60,624 nucleotides of DNA from an uncultured Caulobacter sp. Lineage in GTDB: Bacteria > Pseudomonadota > Alphaproteobacteria > Caulobacterales > Caulobacteraceae. Shown here in pieces: positions 31,960-40,832 of the stretch. The translations under genes and the position numbers were made by a program. The first letter of the stretch is position 1; each line of letters opens with the position of its first letter. Location: the NCBI GenBank assembly GCA_937925635.1, contig CALALX010000074.1:1-60624 (forward strand), written 5' to 3'. Below the pieces are notes generated by a model, which saw only the letters and a list, made by a program, of their open reading frames with translations, had not been told where the DNA came from and did not search any database.

Positions 31960-34881
31960 CTAGTGCGCCTCGTCCCAGTTGTCGGCGGCGCGGGCCTCGA
32001 CGACCAGCGGGACGGTCAGCTCGACCGCCGGGACGGCCGCCTTCTCCATGACCGCGCGGATCAGGGTCATGGCCGCCTCGGCCTTGTCGGCCGGCGCCTC
32101 GAAGACCAGTTCGTCGTGCACCTGCAGCAGCATCTTCACGTCCGACAGGCCGGCGTCGGCCAGGGCGGCGTGCATGCGCATCATGGCCCGGCGGATGATG
32201 TCGGCCGCCGCGCCCTGGATCGGGGCGTTGATGGCGGCGCGCTCGCCGAACTGCCGCTCGGCCCCCGACTTGGAGTGGATGGCCGGGATATGGATGCGGC
32301 GTCCGAAGATGGTCGAGACATGGCCGGCTTCGCGCACGACGGCCCGGGTGCGGTCCATGTAGTCGCGGATGCCAGGGAAGCGTTCGAAGTAGGTCTTGAT
32401 GTAGGCGCCGGCCTCGCCCTGGTCGATGCCAAGCTGGTTGGCCAGGCCGAAGGCGCTAATGCCGTAGACGATGCCGAAGTTGATCGCCTTGGCGCGGCGG
32501 CGGGTCTCGGCGGGCATGCCCTCGACCGGCACGCCGAACATCTCCGAGGCGGTGGCGGCGTGAATGTCGAGCCCGGCCTGGAAGGCGCGCTTGAGTTCCG
32601 GAATGTCGCCGATATGGGCCAGCAGACGTAGCTCGATCTGGCTGTAGTCCGCGCTGATCAGGACGTTGCCCGGCGCGGCGACGAAGGCTTGGCGGATCTG
32701 GCGGCCGATCTCGTTGCGGACAGGGATGTTCTGCAGGTTCGGATCGGAGGAGGCCAGGCGACCCGTGGTGGCGGCGGCCAGCTGGTAGGAGGTGTGCACC
32801 CGGTTGGTGACCGGATCGGCGGCGGCGACCAGGGCGTCGGTGTAGGTGCCCTTCAGCTTCGACAGCTGCCGCCAATCGAGCAGGGTGCGCGGCAGGTCGT
32901 GGGCCAGCGCCAGCTCCTCGAGCACGCTGGCGTCGGTGCCCCACTGGCCGGTGGCGGTCTTCTTGCCGCCCGGCAGGGCCATCTCGCCGAACAGGATGTC
33001 GCCGATCTGTCTGGGACTGCCGAGGTTGAACGGCCGGCCGGCCAGGTCGTGGGCCTGGGCCTCCAGCTCGACCATCTTCATGCCGAACTCGTGGCTGAGC
33101 CGGCGCAGGCGGTCCGGATCAACCCGAATGCCCTCCAGCTCCATATCGGCGAGCACGGCGGGCATGCCCCGTTCGAGCGTCTCGTAGACAGTTAGCAGGC
33201 CCTCGCGCGCCAGGCGGGGCTTGAGGAGCCGCCACAGCCGCAGAGTGACGTCGGCGTCCTCGGCGGCGTAGCAGGTCGCCGGCTTCAATTCGACGTGCTT
33301 GAACGACTTCTGCGCCTTGCCGACGCCCGCCACCTGCTTGAAGGGGATGGGGTCGTGGCCCAGGTGCAGCCGGGCCAGCTCGTCCATGCCGTGGCCGTGC
33401 AGGCCGCCCTCGAGCACGTACGAGATCAGCATGGTGTCGTCGATCGGCGCCACGCGGATGCCGCGTCGCGCCATCACGGCCATGTCGTACTTGCCGTTCT
33501 GGGTGACCTTCAGCACGGTCGGGTCTTCCAGAAGCACCTTCAGCCGCTTCAGCGCCTCGTCCGTGTCGATCTGGACGATGGCCTCGCGCGTGTCCGGCGT
33601 GTCGCCGAAGTCCAGGCCGCCGGCCCCTTCCATCGGCGGGTGCTCGTGGGTGAGCGGGATGTAGCAGGCGTCGTTGGGTCCGATGGCCAGCGACACGCCG
33701 CAAAGGCCCGCATGGGTCGCCGACAGGGCGTCGGTCTCGGTGTCGAAGCCAACGATCCCCGCCGCGGTCGCCCGGGCGATATAGGCGTCGAGCGCCTCAA
33801 GGGTCTGTACGCACTGGTAGGCGTCGAGGTCGAAGGCCTGCGCCGGGGCGTCGGCGTTGACGGCCTGTGGCGCGTAGCGAGGCGAGATGACGGGGGCCGT
33901 CGGAATCGCCGTCCGACCCTTCGGCTGGGTGAAGGCCTGACCGTCATGAGCCTCGTGCTTGCCGTCGCCAACCCGGCGCTGGAGACTGCGGAACTCCATC
34001 AGCTCCAGGAAGGCCGACAGGGTTGTCGGATCGGGGTCCTTGACCGCGAAGTCGTCGATCGGCTCGGGGGCGGGCGCATCGCAGGTCAGGCGGACCAGTT
34101 CGCGGCTGAGCAGGATCTGGTCGCGGTGCTCGATCAGGGTTTCGCGGCGCTTTGGCTGCTTGATCTCGCCAGCCCGGGCCAGCAGCGTGTCGAGATCGCC
34201 GTATTCGCCCAGCAGGGCGGCGGCGGTCTTGGGGCCGATGCCGGGCGCGCCAGGCACGTTGTCGACGCTGTCGCCGATCAGGGCCTGCAGATCGACCATC
34301 TTGTCCGGCGTGACGCCGAACTTCTCCATGACCGCGTCCTCCTCCAGACGACGGTCCTTCATCGGATCGTACATGACCACGCCGCGGCCGATCAGCTGCA
34401 TCAGGTCCTTGTCCGAGGAGACGATGACCGCCTCCCCGCCCAGATCCCGCGCCTTGCAGGCATAGGTGGCGATCAGGTCGTCGGCCTCGTAGCCGGGCAG
34501 CTCCACGCAGTGGACGCCGAACGCCTTCGTCGCCTCGCGCACCAGTGGGAACTGCGGGACCAGATCCTCGGGGGCCGGCGGGCGGTGGGCCTTGTACTGG
34601 TCGTAGAGATCATTGCGGAACGTCTTTTCGGAGTGGTCGAAGATGGCCGCCAGGTGGGTCGGGCCGTCCGCGCCCTTCATGTCCTTCAGCAGCTTCCACA
34701 GCATGTTGCAGTAGCCCTGCACGGCGCCGACCGGCAGGCCGTCGGACTTGCGGGTCAGCGGCGGCAGCGCGTGGTAGGCCCGGAAGATGTAGGCCGAGGC
34801 GTCGATCAGATAGAGCCGCAGGGCGGGCCCGTCCTGGGTCAGCGGGCGGTCTTCGGCGGCGGGCGCGGCGGTGTCGGTCAT
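31960..34881 (-). CDS. polA: DNA polymerase I
   Basis: 973 aa from ATG 34881. Three domains: 5'-3' nuclease (about 20-300; YLIDASAYIFRAYHALPPL, GDSVDNVPGAPGIGPKTAA), 3'-5' exonuclease (motif FDTETDALS with Asp380 and Glu382, so proofreading is probably intact) and the polymerase (ADYSQIELRLLAHI, RRRAKAINFGIVYGISAFGL, LLQVHDELVFEAP). Longer than E. coli PolA because of a linker between the nuclease domains. It is divergent from the TonB_C-repeat gene. Confidence 0.98.
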   Translation of the reverse strand: MTDTAAPAAEDRPLTQDGPALRLYLIDASAYIFRAYHALPPLTRKSDGLPVGAVQGYCNMLWKLLKDMKGADGPTHLAAIFDHSEKTFRNDLYDQYKAHRPPAPEDLVPQFPLVREATKAFGVHCVELPGYEADDLIATYACKARDLGGEAVIVSSDKDLMQLIGRGVVMYDPMKDRRLEEDAVMEKFGVTPDKMVDLQALIGDSVDNVPGAPGIGPKTAAALLGEYGDLDTLLARAGEIKQPKRRETLIEHRDQILLSRELVRLTCDAPAPEPIDDFAVKDPDPTTLSAFLELMEFRSLQRRVGDGKHEAHDGQAFTQPKGRTAIPTAPVISPRYAPQAVNADAPAQAFDLDAYQCVQTLEALDAYIARATAAGIVGFDTETDALSATHAGLCGVSLAIGPNDACYIPLTHEHPPMEGAGGLDFGDTPDTREAIVQIDTDEALKRLKVLLEDPTVLKVTQNGKYDMAVMARRGIRVAPIDDTMLISYVLEGGLHGHGMDELARLHLGHDPIPFKQVAGVGKAQKSFKHVELKPATCYAAEDADVTLRLWRLLKPRLAREGLLTVYETLERGMPAVLADMELEGIRVDPDRLRRLSHEFGMKMVELEAQAHDLAGRPFNLGSPRQIGDILFGEMALPGGKKTATGQWGTDASVLEELALAHDLPRTLLDWRQLSKLKGTYTDALVAAADPVTNRVHTSYQLAAATTGRLASSDPNLQNIPVRNEIGRQIRQAFVAAPGNVLISADYSQIELRLLAHIGDIPELKRAFQAGLDIHAATASEMFGVPVEGMPAETRRRAKAINFGIVYGISAFGLANQLGIDQGEAGAYIKTYFERFPGIRDYMDRTRAVVREAGHVSTIFGRRIHIPAIHSKSGAERQFGERAAINAPIQGAAADIIRRAMMRMHAALADAGLSDVKMLLQVHDELVFEAPADKAEAAMTLIRAVMEKAAVPAVELTVPLVVEARAADNWDEAH

Positions 34882-34982
34882 GGGGGCAAGATAGTGGCTG
34901 ACTCGCGCCGGGTCAGCCCGCCATCGCGCTTGCACGCGCCGCGCGGTTGACGCCACTATGGGGCAAGTATCGGAGGCTTTTC

Positions 34983-36014
34983 ATGCGAACGTTGATCGCC
35001 GCGGCCGCGGCCCTGGCTGGCCTGGCCTGGGGCGCGGGATCCCTGGCCGGCGACGCCGGGTCGGTCGTCACCAACCCCGACTGGGCGCGCAAGCCGACCG
35101 GCGACGAGATTGCACGGCATTATCCCGACGAAGCGGTGGATCGTTCCGTGAGCGGACGCGCCACCGTGACCTGCACGGTCGGCGTCGATGGCCGGCTGAG
35201 GGACTGCAAGGCGATCTCCGAGTGGCCGGTGGGCATGGGCTTTGGCGTCGCCGTCGAGAAGATGGCTGTTCGCGAGTTCCGGATGAAGCCGATGCTGCGG
35301 GACGGCAAACCCGTCGACGGCGCTTCGGTGCGGATCCCCATCGTCTTCCTGGTCGGATCAGGCGCCCGCTATGTCATTCTCGACCCGATCTGGGCCCGGG
35401 CGCCGACCTTCGAGGACATGGCCGCCGCCTGGCCGGCCGAGGCGGGCGAGCTTGAGAGCGGCGCGGCCGCGGTGCGCTGCCGGCTGGGTCAGACCGGCCA
35501 CCTGCGCGACTGCACGATCGCCGGCGGGGTTCCGAAGGGCGCCCTGTTCGGCAAGGCCGCCCTGCCCCTCACGGACCGCTTCCAGATGCGAATGACCCCG
35601 GAGGAGGCGACGAAGTACGCCAACGCCGACGTTATTCTGAGCTTCCAGTTCCACAATCCCACGACTCCGGCCGGCCAGGCGCGAAAGGTGGTCAAGCCGA
35701 CCTGGATCAGCCGCATCGACCCGAAGAAGATCGTCGCCCTGTATCCGGCCGCCGCCGCCGAGAAGGGCGTGACGCAGGGTGTGGGCGTGGCCGATTGCCT
35801 GGTCGCCGCGGACGGTCGCCTGACGGACTGCAAGGTCGCCCGGGAGTCGCCCGAAGGCCTCGGTTTCGGCGCCTCGGCGGTCGCCGTCGCCGGCATCACC
35901 CAGATGAACCCGTGGACGAACGGCGGACGGCCGGTCCAGGGCGCGCGGGTCAGACTGCCGATCAACTTCAACCTGGCGCCCGAGCCAGAGGTGGAAGAAT
36001 CGGCGGCTGATTAG
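34983..36014 (+). CDS. Exported protein with three TonB_C-like repeats
   Basis: 343 aa. Signal peptide RTLIAAAAALAGLAWGAGSLAG. Three repeats about 110 residues apart, each with a C-x10-C pair: VTCTVGVDGRLRDC, VRCRLGQTGHLRDC and ADCLVAADGRLTDC, followed by a glycine/phenylalanine region and RIPI/RLPINF ends. This is the TonB C-terminal-like fold used without an N-terminal TonB anchor, so it is probably a periplasmic binding or scaffold protein. Ends overlapping the convergent Mur ligase gene by 4 bases. Confidence 0.8.
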   Translation: MRTLIAAAAALAGLAWGAGSLAGDAGSVVTNPDWARKPTGDEIARHYPDEAVDRSVSGRATVTCTVGVDGRLRDCKAISEWPVGMGFGVAVEKMAVREFRMKPMLRDGKPVDGASVRIPIVFLVGSGARYVILDPIWARAPTFEDMAAAWPAEAGELESGAAAVRCRLGQTGHLRDCTIAGGVPKGALFGKAALPLTDRFQMRMTPEEATKYANADVILSFQFHNPTTPAGQARKVVKPTWISRIDPKKIVALYPAAAAEKGVTQGVGVADCLVAADGRLTDCKVARESPEGLGFGASAVAVAGITQMNPWTNGGRPVQGARVRLPINFNLAPEPEVEESAAD

Positions 36015-37411
36015 CTCGGCAGCCTCGCCAGCACCTCGGCCGCGAAGGTCGACAGGGTGTCGTCGCGGGCGCCCATGATCACGATGCGGTCGCCGGGGCG
36101 CGCCAGCTCGACCAGCCGGTCGCCGACGGCCTCGCGGCTGTCCAGCGCCTCGGCGTGGCGGCCGGCGGCGGCGACGTCGCCGGCGATGTCGGCGCTGGTC
36201 ACGTCCCGCGTGGTGGTGCCGCCGTGGTAGACCGGCGGCGGCATCAGCAGCATGTCCTCGGCGGTCAGCCCGCTGGCGAAGCCCTCGACGAACTCGCGCC
36301 GCATCATCCTGAGCGGCCCGAAGCCATGCGGCTGGAACATCACCAGCAGCCGGCCCGGGAAGGCATGCAGCGCCTCGAGCGTGGCGGCGATCTTGTCCGG
36401 GTTGTGCCCGAAGTCGTCGATGACGGTGACGCCGCCCTTGCGGCCGACGATTTCCATCCGCCGCTTGACGCCGCTGTAGCCCTCTAGCGCCGCCGCCGCA
36501 TTCGCCACGTCGAGGCCCAGGGCCTTGGCCGCGCCCAGGGCCGCCATGGCGTTGGCGACGTTGTGGCGGCCCGGCACGCCCAGGGTCACCGGCACGTCCA
36601 GTCCGTCGCGGCCGGTCAGCCGGAAGGTAATGGCCTCGGGCTGCGGGACGATGTCCGACGCTTCCAGATCGGCGTCCAGGTCCGACAGGCTCCAGGTGAC
36701 CATGCGGTCCGGCCGGGCCTTGCTGGCCAGCAGCGCCGTCTCGTCGTTGTCGAGGTTGAGCACCACGCGATGAGCCCGGTCGGCGAAGCCGGCGAACAGG
36801 GTCCGCAGCTCGTCCATCGACTTGTGGTCCTCGGAGATGTTGTTGATCACCGCCACCGTCGCGTCGTAGCGCGCGATCGAGCCGTCGCTCTCGTCGACCT
36901 CGCTGACGAACAGGTCGCCCTTGCCGACCAGGGCGCTGGCGAAGGGGATGTCGTCGGTGACGAAGTTCTTCATCACCGCGCCGTTCATCACCGTCGGGTC
37001 CTGACCGAGGCTGTGCAGGATCCAGGCGATCATCGCCGTGGTCGTCGACTTGCCGCTGGTGCCGGCGACGCCGACCGAGCGCGCGGCGCTGTTGAACAGG
37101 TCGGCGAGCAGTTCGGGCCGGCGCAGCACGGTGGCGCCGACCTCCCGGGCCCGAACCATGTCCGGCACCGTGTCCTCGACGGCGGCGCTGGCCACGATCA
37201 CCTGGTCGGCGCTGACGACGCCGCTGCCGTCCTGGGCGTGCAGGCCGATGCCCCGGTCGGCGAGGAAGGCGAACTTCGCGCCGGTCATGCCTTTGTCGAG
37301 CGCTCTGTCAGAGCCTTCGACAACTTCGCCCATGGCCTGGACGATCAGGGCCAGGGGCAGCATGCCGCTGCCGCCGATGCCGGAGAAGAAGTAGGGTCTG
37401 TCGCGAAGCAT
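36011..37411 (-). CDS. MurC-like Mur ligase, possibly Mpl-type
   Basis: 466 aa, a three-domain Mur ligase. N-terminal UDP-binding GIGGSGMLPLA, ATP loop AGTSGKSTTTAMIAWIL near residue 116, VSEVDESDGSIA, NNISEDHKSM, and C-terminal GVKRRMEIVGR with VIDDFGHNPDKIAATL. Resembles MurC more than E. coli Mpl, but a housekeeping murC normally sits in the dcw cluster, which is not in this window. Together with the divergent LD-carboxypeptidase it could recycle muropeptides. Substrate (Ala or tripeptide) not decided. Confidence 0.8.
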   Translation of the reverse strand: MLRDRPYFFSGIGGSGMLPLALIVQAMGEVVEGSDRALDKGMTGAKFAFLADRGIGLHAQDGSGVVSADQVIVASAAVEDTVPDMVRAREVGATVLRRPELLADLFNSAARSVGVAGTSGKSTTTAMIAWILHSLGQDPTVMNGAVMKNFVTDDIPFASALVGKGDLFVSEVDESDGSIARYDATVAVINNISEDHKSMDELRTLFAGFADRAHRVVLNLDNDETALLASKARPDRMVTWSLSDLDADLEASDIVPQPEAITFRLTGRDGLDVPVTLGVPGRHNVANAMAALGAAKALGLDVANAAAALEGYSGVKRRMEIVGRKGGVTVIDDFGHNPDKIAATLEALHAFPGRLLVMFQPHGFGPLRMMRREFVEGFASGLTAEDMLLMPPPVYHGGTTTRDVTSADIAGDVAAAGRHAEALDSREAVGDRLVELARPGDRIVIMGARDDTLSTFAAEVLARLPS

Positions 37412-37464
37412 GTCCGGCCAATATACGGTCGGGACGAGGGCGGCAAACGGCCGGAAGGACAGGC

Positions 37465-38298
37465 ATGGGCGAGCGGGTTCGGATCGGCGTGGTCGCGCCC
37501 TCGTCCTTCATCGACCCAGCCGTGCCAGATGAGGTGACGGCCTTCGCCCGCGAGCGCTACGGCGACCGAGTCGAGCTGATGTTCGACCCTCAGTGCTTCC
37601 TGCGCCACGGCCATTTCGCCGGTACCGACGCCGAGCGGGCGGAAGGGGTCCTGCGCATCGCCAACGATCCGTCAATCGACGCGGTCTGGTTCGCGCGCGG
37701 CGGCTACGGCGCGGCGCGGCCGGCCGAGGCGATCCTGGCGGGCCTGGATGACGCGGCGCGGCGCAAGATCTGGATGGGCTACAGCGACGGCGGCGCGCTG
37801 TTGGCCGGACTTTATCGGGCCGGATTTCCGCTTCTGGCCCACGGACCGTTGCCGCACGATATCCGCCGCGCGGACGGCACGGCGGCGGTGGCGCGGGCGC
37901 TGGCCTGGCTGGTCGATCGCGATCCCGCCGCGCTGGAGGCCAATCTGGTTCCCGGCGAGAAGACCGTCGCCTTCAACCTGACCATCCTCAGCCAGATCCT
38001 CGGCACGCCGCTGGAGCCGGACCTGACCGATCATGTGCTGATGATCGAGGAGGTCGGCGAGTACGCCTATCGCATCGACCGCACGCTCTTCCACCTGACC
38101 AGCAGCCCGGCGATCCGCCGCGTGAGGGGCATACGCATGGGCCGCTTCCTGGTCGACGAGAACCCGACCGCCGACTTCGGCATGACGGCGGAGGAGATCG
38201 TCCGCTTCTGGTGCGAGCGCTCGGGGATCCCGTTTCTCGGCGCCGCGGACATCGGCCACGACGCCGCCAACAAGGTGGTGCCGTTCGGGCGAGTTTAG
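37465..38298 (+). CDS. LD-carboxypeptidase (peptidase family S66)
   Basis: 277 aa. Cleaves the L,D bond of the terminal D-Ala in murein tetrapeptides. S66 features: RIGVVAPSSFI at the N-terminus, nucleophile Ser107 in MGYSDGGAL, the catalytic Glu in the VAFNLTILSQILGTPLEPDL region and His in GHDAANKVVPFGR. No signal peptide, so cytoplasmic like E. coli LdcA. Divergent from the MurC-like ligase gene (53-base gap), which suits muropeptide recycling. Confidence 0.88.
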   Translation: MGERVRIGVVAPSSFIDPAVPDEVTAFARERYGDRVELMFDPQCFLRHGHFAGTDAERAEGVLRIANDPSIDAVWFARGGYGAARPAEAILAGLDDAARRKIWMGYSDGGALLAGLYRAGFPLLAHGPLPHDIRRADGTAAVARALAWLVDRDPAALEANLVPGEKTVAFNLTILSQILGTPLEPDLTDHVLMIEEVGEYAYRIDRTLFHLTSSPAIRRVRGIRMGRFLVDENPTADFGMTAEEIVRFWCERSGIPFLGAADIGHDAANKVVPFGRV

Positions 38299-38321
38299 GG
38301 CCGCACGCCTTCTCTCACTCC

Positions 38322-38350
38322 GTCATGGCCCGAACACGTCGGGCCATGAC
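38322..38350. repeat. Perfect 12-bp hairpin between convergent genes
   Basis: GTCATGGCCCGA (38322-38333), loop ACACG, exact complement (38339-38350). Between the convergent LD-carboxypeptidase and PEP-mutase-family genes. Bases 38331-38354 recur at 1777-1800 with one mismatch, so it is a dispersed element that may also stop transcription in both directions. No T-tract. Confidence 0.75.
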
Positions 38351-38364
38351 GCGGTGGTGGAGGC

Positions 38365-39159
38365 CTACAGGAACAGCTTGTTGTAGTCCGTCGTCGCCCC
38401 GCCCGCCGCGCTGAGCGCGTCCGAGTCCCCGGATTCCAGGAAGGCCGTCGTCGCCGTCTTCAGGGCGTTGAGCGCCGCGCGCGCAAGGCCGGTGGCGGAC
38501 GACAACCGCCGGGCGCCCAGGGTCTCCAGGGTCGCGGCGGCCGCCAGACCGGGCCGCGCCATGACGTTGAGGGGCAGGCCGCACGCAGCGGCGATCGTCG
38601 CGATATCGGCGTCCCTGACGATGTAGGGAACGAACAGGCCGTCGGCCCCGGCCTCGCGATACAGGGCTCCGCGTCGCAGCGACTCGGCGACGGCGGCCTC
38701 GCCCTCTGCAAGGCCCTTCAGGAAGACGTCGGTGCGGGCGTTGACGAACAGGTTCACGCCCGCCTTCGCCGCCGCCTCGCGCACCACGCCGATCTTGCGC
38801 GCCAGCAGCTCCGGCGGTTCGCGGCCGTCCTCGATGTTGATGCCGACCGCGCCGGCGTCGATGATCCTGGCGATGTTCTCCGCCACCTGGGCAGGGTCGT
38901 CGGCGTAACCGCCCTCGAAGTCGCAGGTCACCGGGATCGACACCACGCGGGTGATCTCTCGCACCGTGGCGACGAGGAAGTCGACCGGCAGATGATGGCC
39001 GTCGGCGTAGCCGTGCGCCCAGCAGACGGCGGCGCTGGAGGTGGCCACGGCGCGGGCGCCGAGGGTCTCGATGACCCGCGCGGATCCGGCGTCCCAGGCG
39101 TTGGGAAGGATCAGGAAACCGGAGGCGTGCAGCCCGCGAAAGAGATCGGCGTTGCTCAT
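38365..39159 (-). CDS. Isocitrate lyase/PEP mutase-family enzyme
   Basis: 264 aa TIM-barrel. Motifs: LPNAWDAGSARVIETLGA, TSSAAVCWAHGYADGHHLP, metal-binding CDFEGGYADDP, GINIEDGREPPELL and VNARTDVFL. Lacks the KKCGH loop of isocitrate lyase, so more like oxaloacetate decarboxylase or phosphonomutase-related members. Substrate unknown. Convergent with the LD-carboxypeptidase gene across a perfect hairpin. Confidence 0.88.
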   Translation of the reverse strand: MSNADLFRGLHASGFLILPNAWDAGSARVIETLGARAVATSSAAVCWAHGYADGHHLPVDFLVATVREITRVVSIPVTCDFEGGYADDPAQVAENIARIIDAGAVGINIEDGREPPELLARKIGVVREAAAKAGVNLFVNARTDVFLKGLAEGEAAVAESLRRGALYREAGADGLFVPYIVRDADIATIAAACGLPLNVMARPGLAAAATLETLGARRLSSATGLARAALNALKTATTAFLESGDSDALSAAGGATTDYNKLFL

Positions 39160-39219
39160 GGGCCGAAGATAGGTCCGTCGGCCGAAGCCGTCAGCCCCGG
39201 CGCTCGCGGAAACCGGACC

Positions 39220-39495
39220 TCAATGTCCGGCCGAACCCTCATAGACGCCCGGCGCGAGCCGTTCGTCCTCGTCGCCCGGCGCGGTGGCGGCCACGAAGCG
39301 GCGATCGCAGTAGGGGCAGTCGACCCAGCCCGCCTCGCCCATCTCAAGCCACACCTTCGGATGGCCGAGCGCGCCGCCGACGCCCTCGCAGGCGATGCGG
39401 TGTGAACGGACCGCCACCGTTTCCGGCGCGGGAAAGGTCGCGGCCTGCGGCAGCGGGGTTGCGGTCGGCGTCGTCGCCTTGGGCTTGCGGGCCAT
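39220..39495 (-). CDS. zf-CHCC (NDUFS6-like) zinc-finger protein
   Basis: 91 aa from ATG 39495. After a disordered Thr/Pro N-terminus, residues ~30-65 carry the Cys/His pattern SHRIACEGVG, GHPKVWLEMG, and WVDCPYCDRRF: one zinc site made by C, H, C and C, as in alphaproteobacterial NDUFS6-like proteins linked to complex I. Its start faces the divergent ABC gene. Confidence 0.85.
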   Translation of the reverse strand: MARKPKATTPTATPLPQAATFPAPETVAVRSHRIACEGVGGALGHPKVWLEMGEAGWVDCPYCDRRFVAATAPGDEDERLAPGVYEGSAGH

Positions 39496-39595
39496 CGAGG
39501 GTCTTCCGTGCAAAGCGCTGGGCCGCCCTTGGCTGGACGGCGCGCGAGGCATACCTATGCGACGCGCCGCTTTGGCGTCAACGACCCGGGTCCCC

Positions 39596-40558
39596 ATGCA
39601 GCTGCCTGACTACGCGATCGAAGCCGAAGGTCTCTACAAGACCTACGCCGGCACCAAGACCACGCCGCCGAAGCAGGCGCTGAACGGCATTGATCTGAAG
39701 ATCCCGCGGGGCTCGATCTTCGGCCTGCTGGGCCCGAACGGCGCGGGCAAGTCGACCTTCATCAACATCCTGGCCGGTCTGACCAAGAAGACCTCCGGCA
39801 CGGTGCGAATCTGGGGCCGCGACATCGACGAGCGCTCCCGCGACGCCCGCGCCGCGATCGGCGTCGTGCCCCAGGAGTTGGCCGCCGACGTGTTCTTCAC
39901 CCCTCGCGAGTCCCTGGAAGTGCAGGCCGGCATGTACGGCGTGCCGAAGAGCGAGCGAAAGACCGACGAACTGCTCGCCGCCCTCGGCCTCTCCGACAAG
40001 GCCGGGGCCTACGTCCGCATGCTTTCGGGCGGCATGAAGCGGCGCCTCATGGTGGCCAAGGCCATGGTTCACAGCCCGCCGGTGCTGATCCTCGACGAAC
40101 CGACCGCCGGGGTCGACGTCGAACTGCGCCGCCAGCTCTGGAACTATGTCATCGGTCTCAACCGGCAGGGCGTGACCATTGTCCTGACCACCCACTACCT
40201 CGAAGAGGCGCAGGAGCTCTGCGACCAGATCGCCATCGTCAACCGCGGCGAGGTCACGGCCTGCGAACCAACCGAAACCCTGCTGAAGCGGCTGGACACC
40301 CGCAACGTGGTGGTGACGCCCGAGGAGCCGGTGGCCACGGCGCCGGATCTGACCGGCTTCGAGACCCGGCTGCGGGGCGGCGGCTCATTCGCGGTGACCT
40401 ACAAGACCGGCCAATCGAGCGTCGAGCAGGTCCTGGCGGCGGTGCGGGCCAGCGGCCTGCACATCAAGGACATCGCCACGGAGGACCCCGATCTCGAGGA
40501 CGTCTTCCTGGCCTTGACCTACGACGCGCCGGGCGGCGTCAGCCCGACGAAGGACTGA
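39596..40558 (+). CDS. ABC transporter ATP-binding protein (ABC-2 type), no permease adjacent
   Basis: 320 aa. Walker A GPNGAGKST at 46-54, Q-loop VVPQELAADVFF, signature LSGGMKRRL, Walker B VLILDEPTAGVD, H-loop LTTHYLEEA; then a C-terminal ~80-residue accessory domain. This resembles the ATPase of ABC-2 drug or polysaccharide exporters. The start at 39596 fits the homologues; ATG 39557 has a better ribosome site (GAGG) but adds 13 residues. No permease gene flanks it (the next gene is a rubredoxin on the other strand). Confidence 0.9.
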   Translation: MQLPDYAIEAEGLYKTYAGTKTTPPKQALNGIDLKIPRGSIFGLLGPNGAGKSTFINILAGLTKKTSGTVRIWGRDIDERSRDARAAIGVVPQELAADVFFTPRESLEVQAGMYGVPKSERKTDELLAALGLSDKAGAYVRMLSGGMKRRLMVAKAMVHSPPVLILDEPTAGVDVELRRQLWNYVIGLNRQGVTIVLTTHYLEEAQELCDQIAIVNRGEVTACEPTETLLKRLDTRNVVVTPEEPVATAPDLTGFETRLRGGGSFAVTYKTGQSSVEQVLAAVRASGLHIKDIATEDPDLEDVFLALTYDAPGGVSPTKD

Positions 40559-40649
40559 TCGGATCGGGACTGCTTCGGGCGCCAGCCCGTAGCTGTCCCT
40601 CAACACCCTTCGACACTGTCGAGGGCCAGGAAGCGCGTCCCGGCCTCTT

Positions 40650-40832
40650 CTACAGTTCGATCATGTCGAAGTCGGCCTTGGGCGTGCCGCACAGCGGGCA
40701 GACCCAGTCGGCCGGGATATCGGCCCAGCGCGTGCCGGCGGGCAGCCCCTCTCCCGGGTCGCCCTCGGCCTCGTCGTAGAGATAGCCGCAGGTCCGGCAT
40801 TGCCAGGTCTTGTAGGCGTCTTCGGTGGTCAT
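40650..40832 (-). CDS. Rubredoxin
   Basis: 60 aa, classical one-iron rubredoxin. Iron ligands are in CRTCGYLYDEAEGDP (first Cys-x-x-Cys) and WVCPLCGTPKADF (second). A small cytosolic electron carrier, commonly for alkane hydroxylase or other oxygenases. Its ATG overlaps the stop of the tetR gene (ATGA), so it is translationally coupled to it and sits next to the divergent P450. Confidence 0.96.
   Translation of the reverse strand: MTTEDAYKTWQCRTCGYLYDEAEGDPGEGLPAGTRWADIPADWVCPLCGTPKADFDMIEL

Noticed and set aside
33295..34950. 551-codon open frame on the plus strand
   Set aside because: Antisense to polA; Gly/Arg-rich shadow.
36011..37411. Naming the ligase mpl or murC
   Set aside because: Motifs fit the Mur family but do not separate the two by eye, so no symbol is given.
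38322..38350. Rho-independent terminator call for the 12-bp hairpin
   Set aside because: Stem is perfect but there is no T-tract on either side, so it is listed as a repeat instead.
40559..40649. Terminator between the ABC ATPase and rubredoxin genes
   Set aside because: CCCTTCGACACTGTCGAGGG is a palindrome with almost no loop, so it cannot form a good hairpin; no T-tract.
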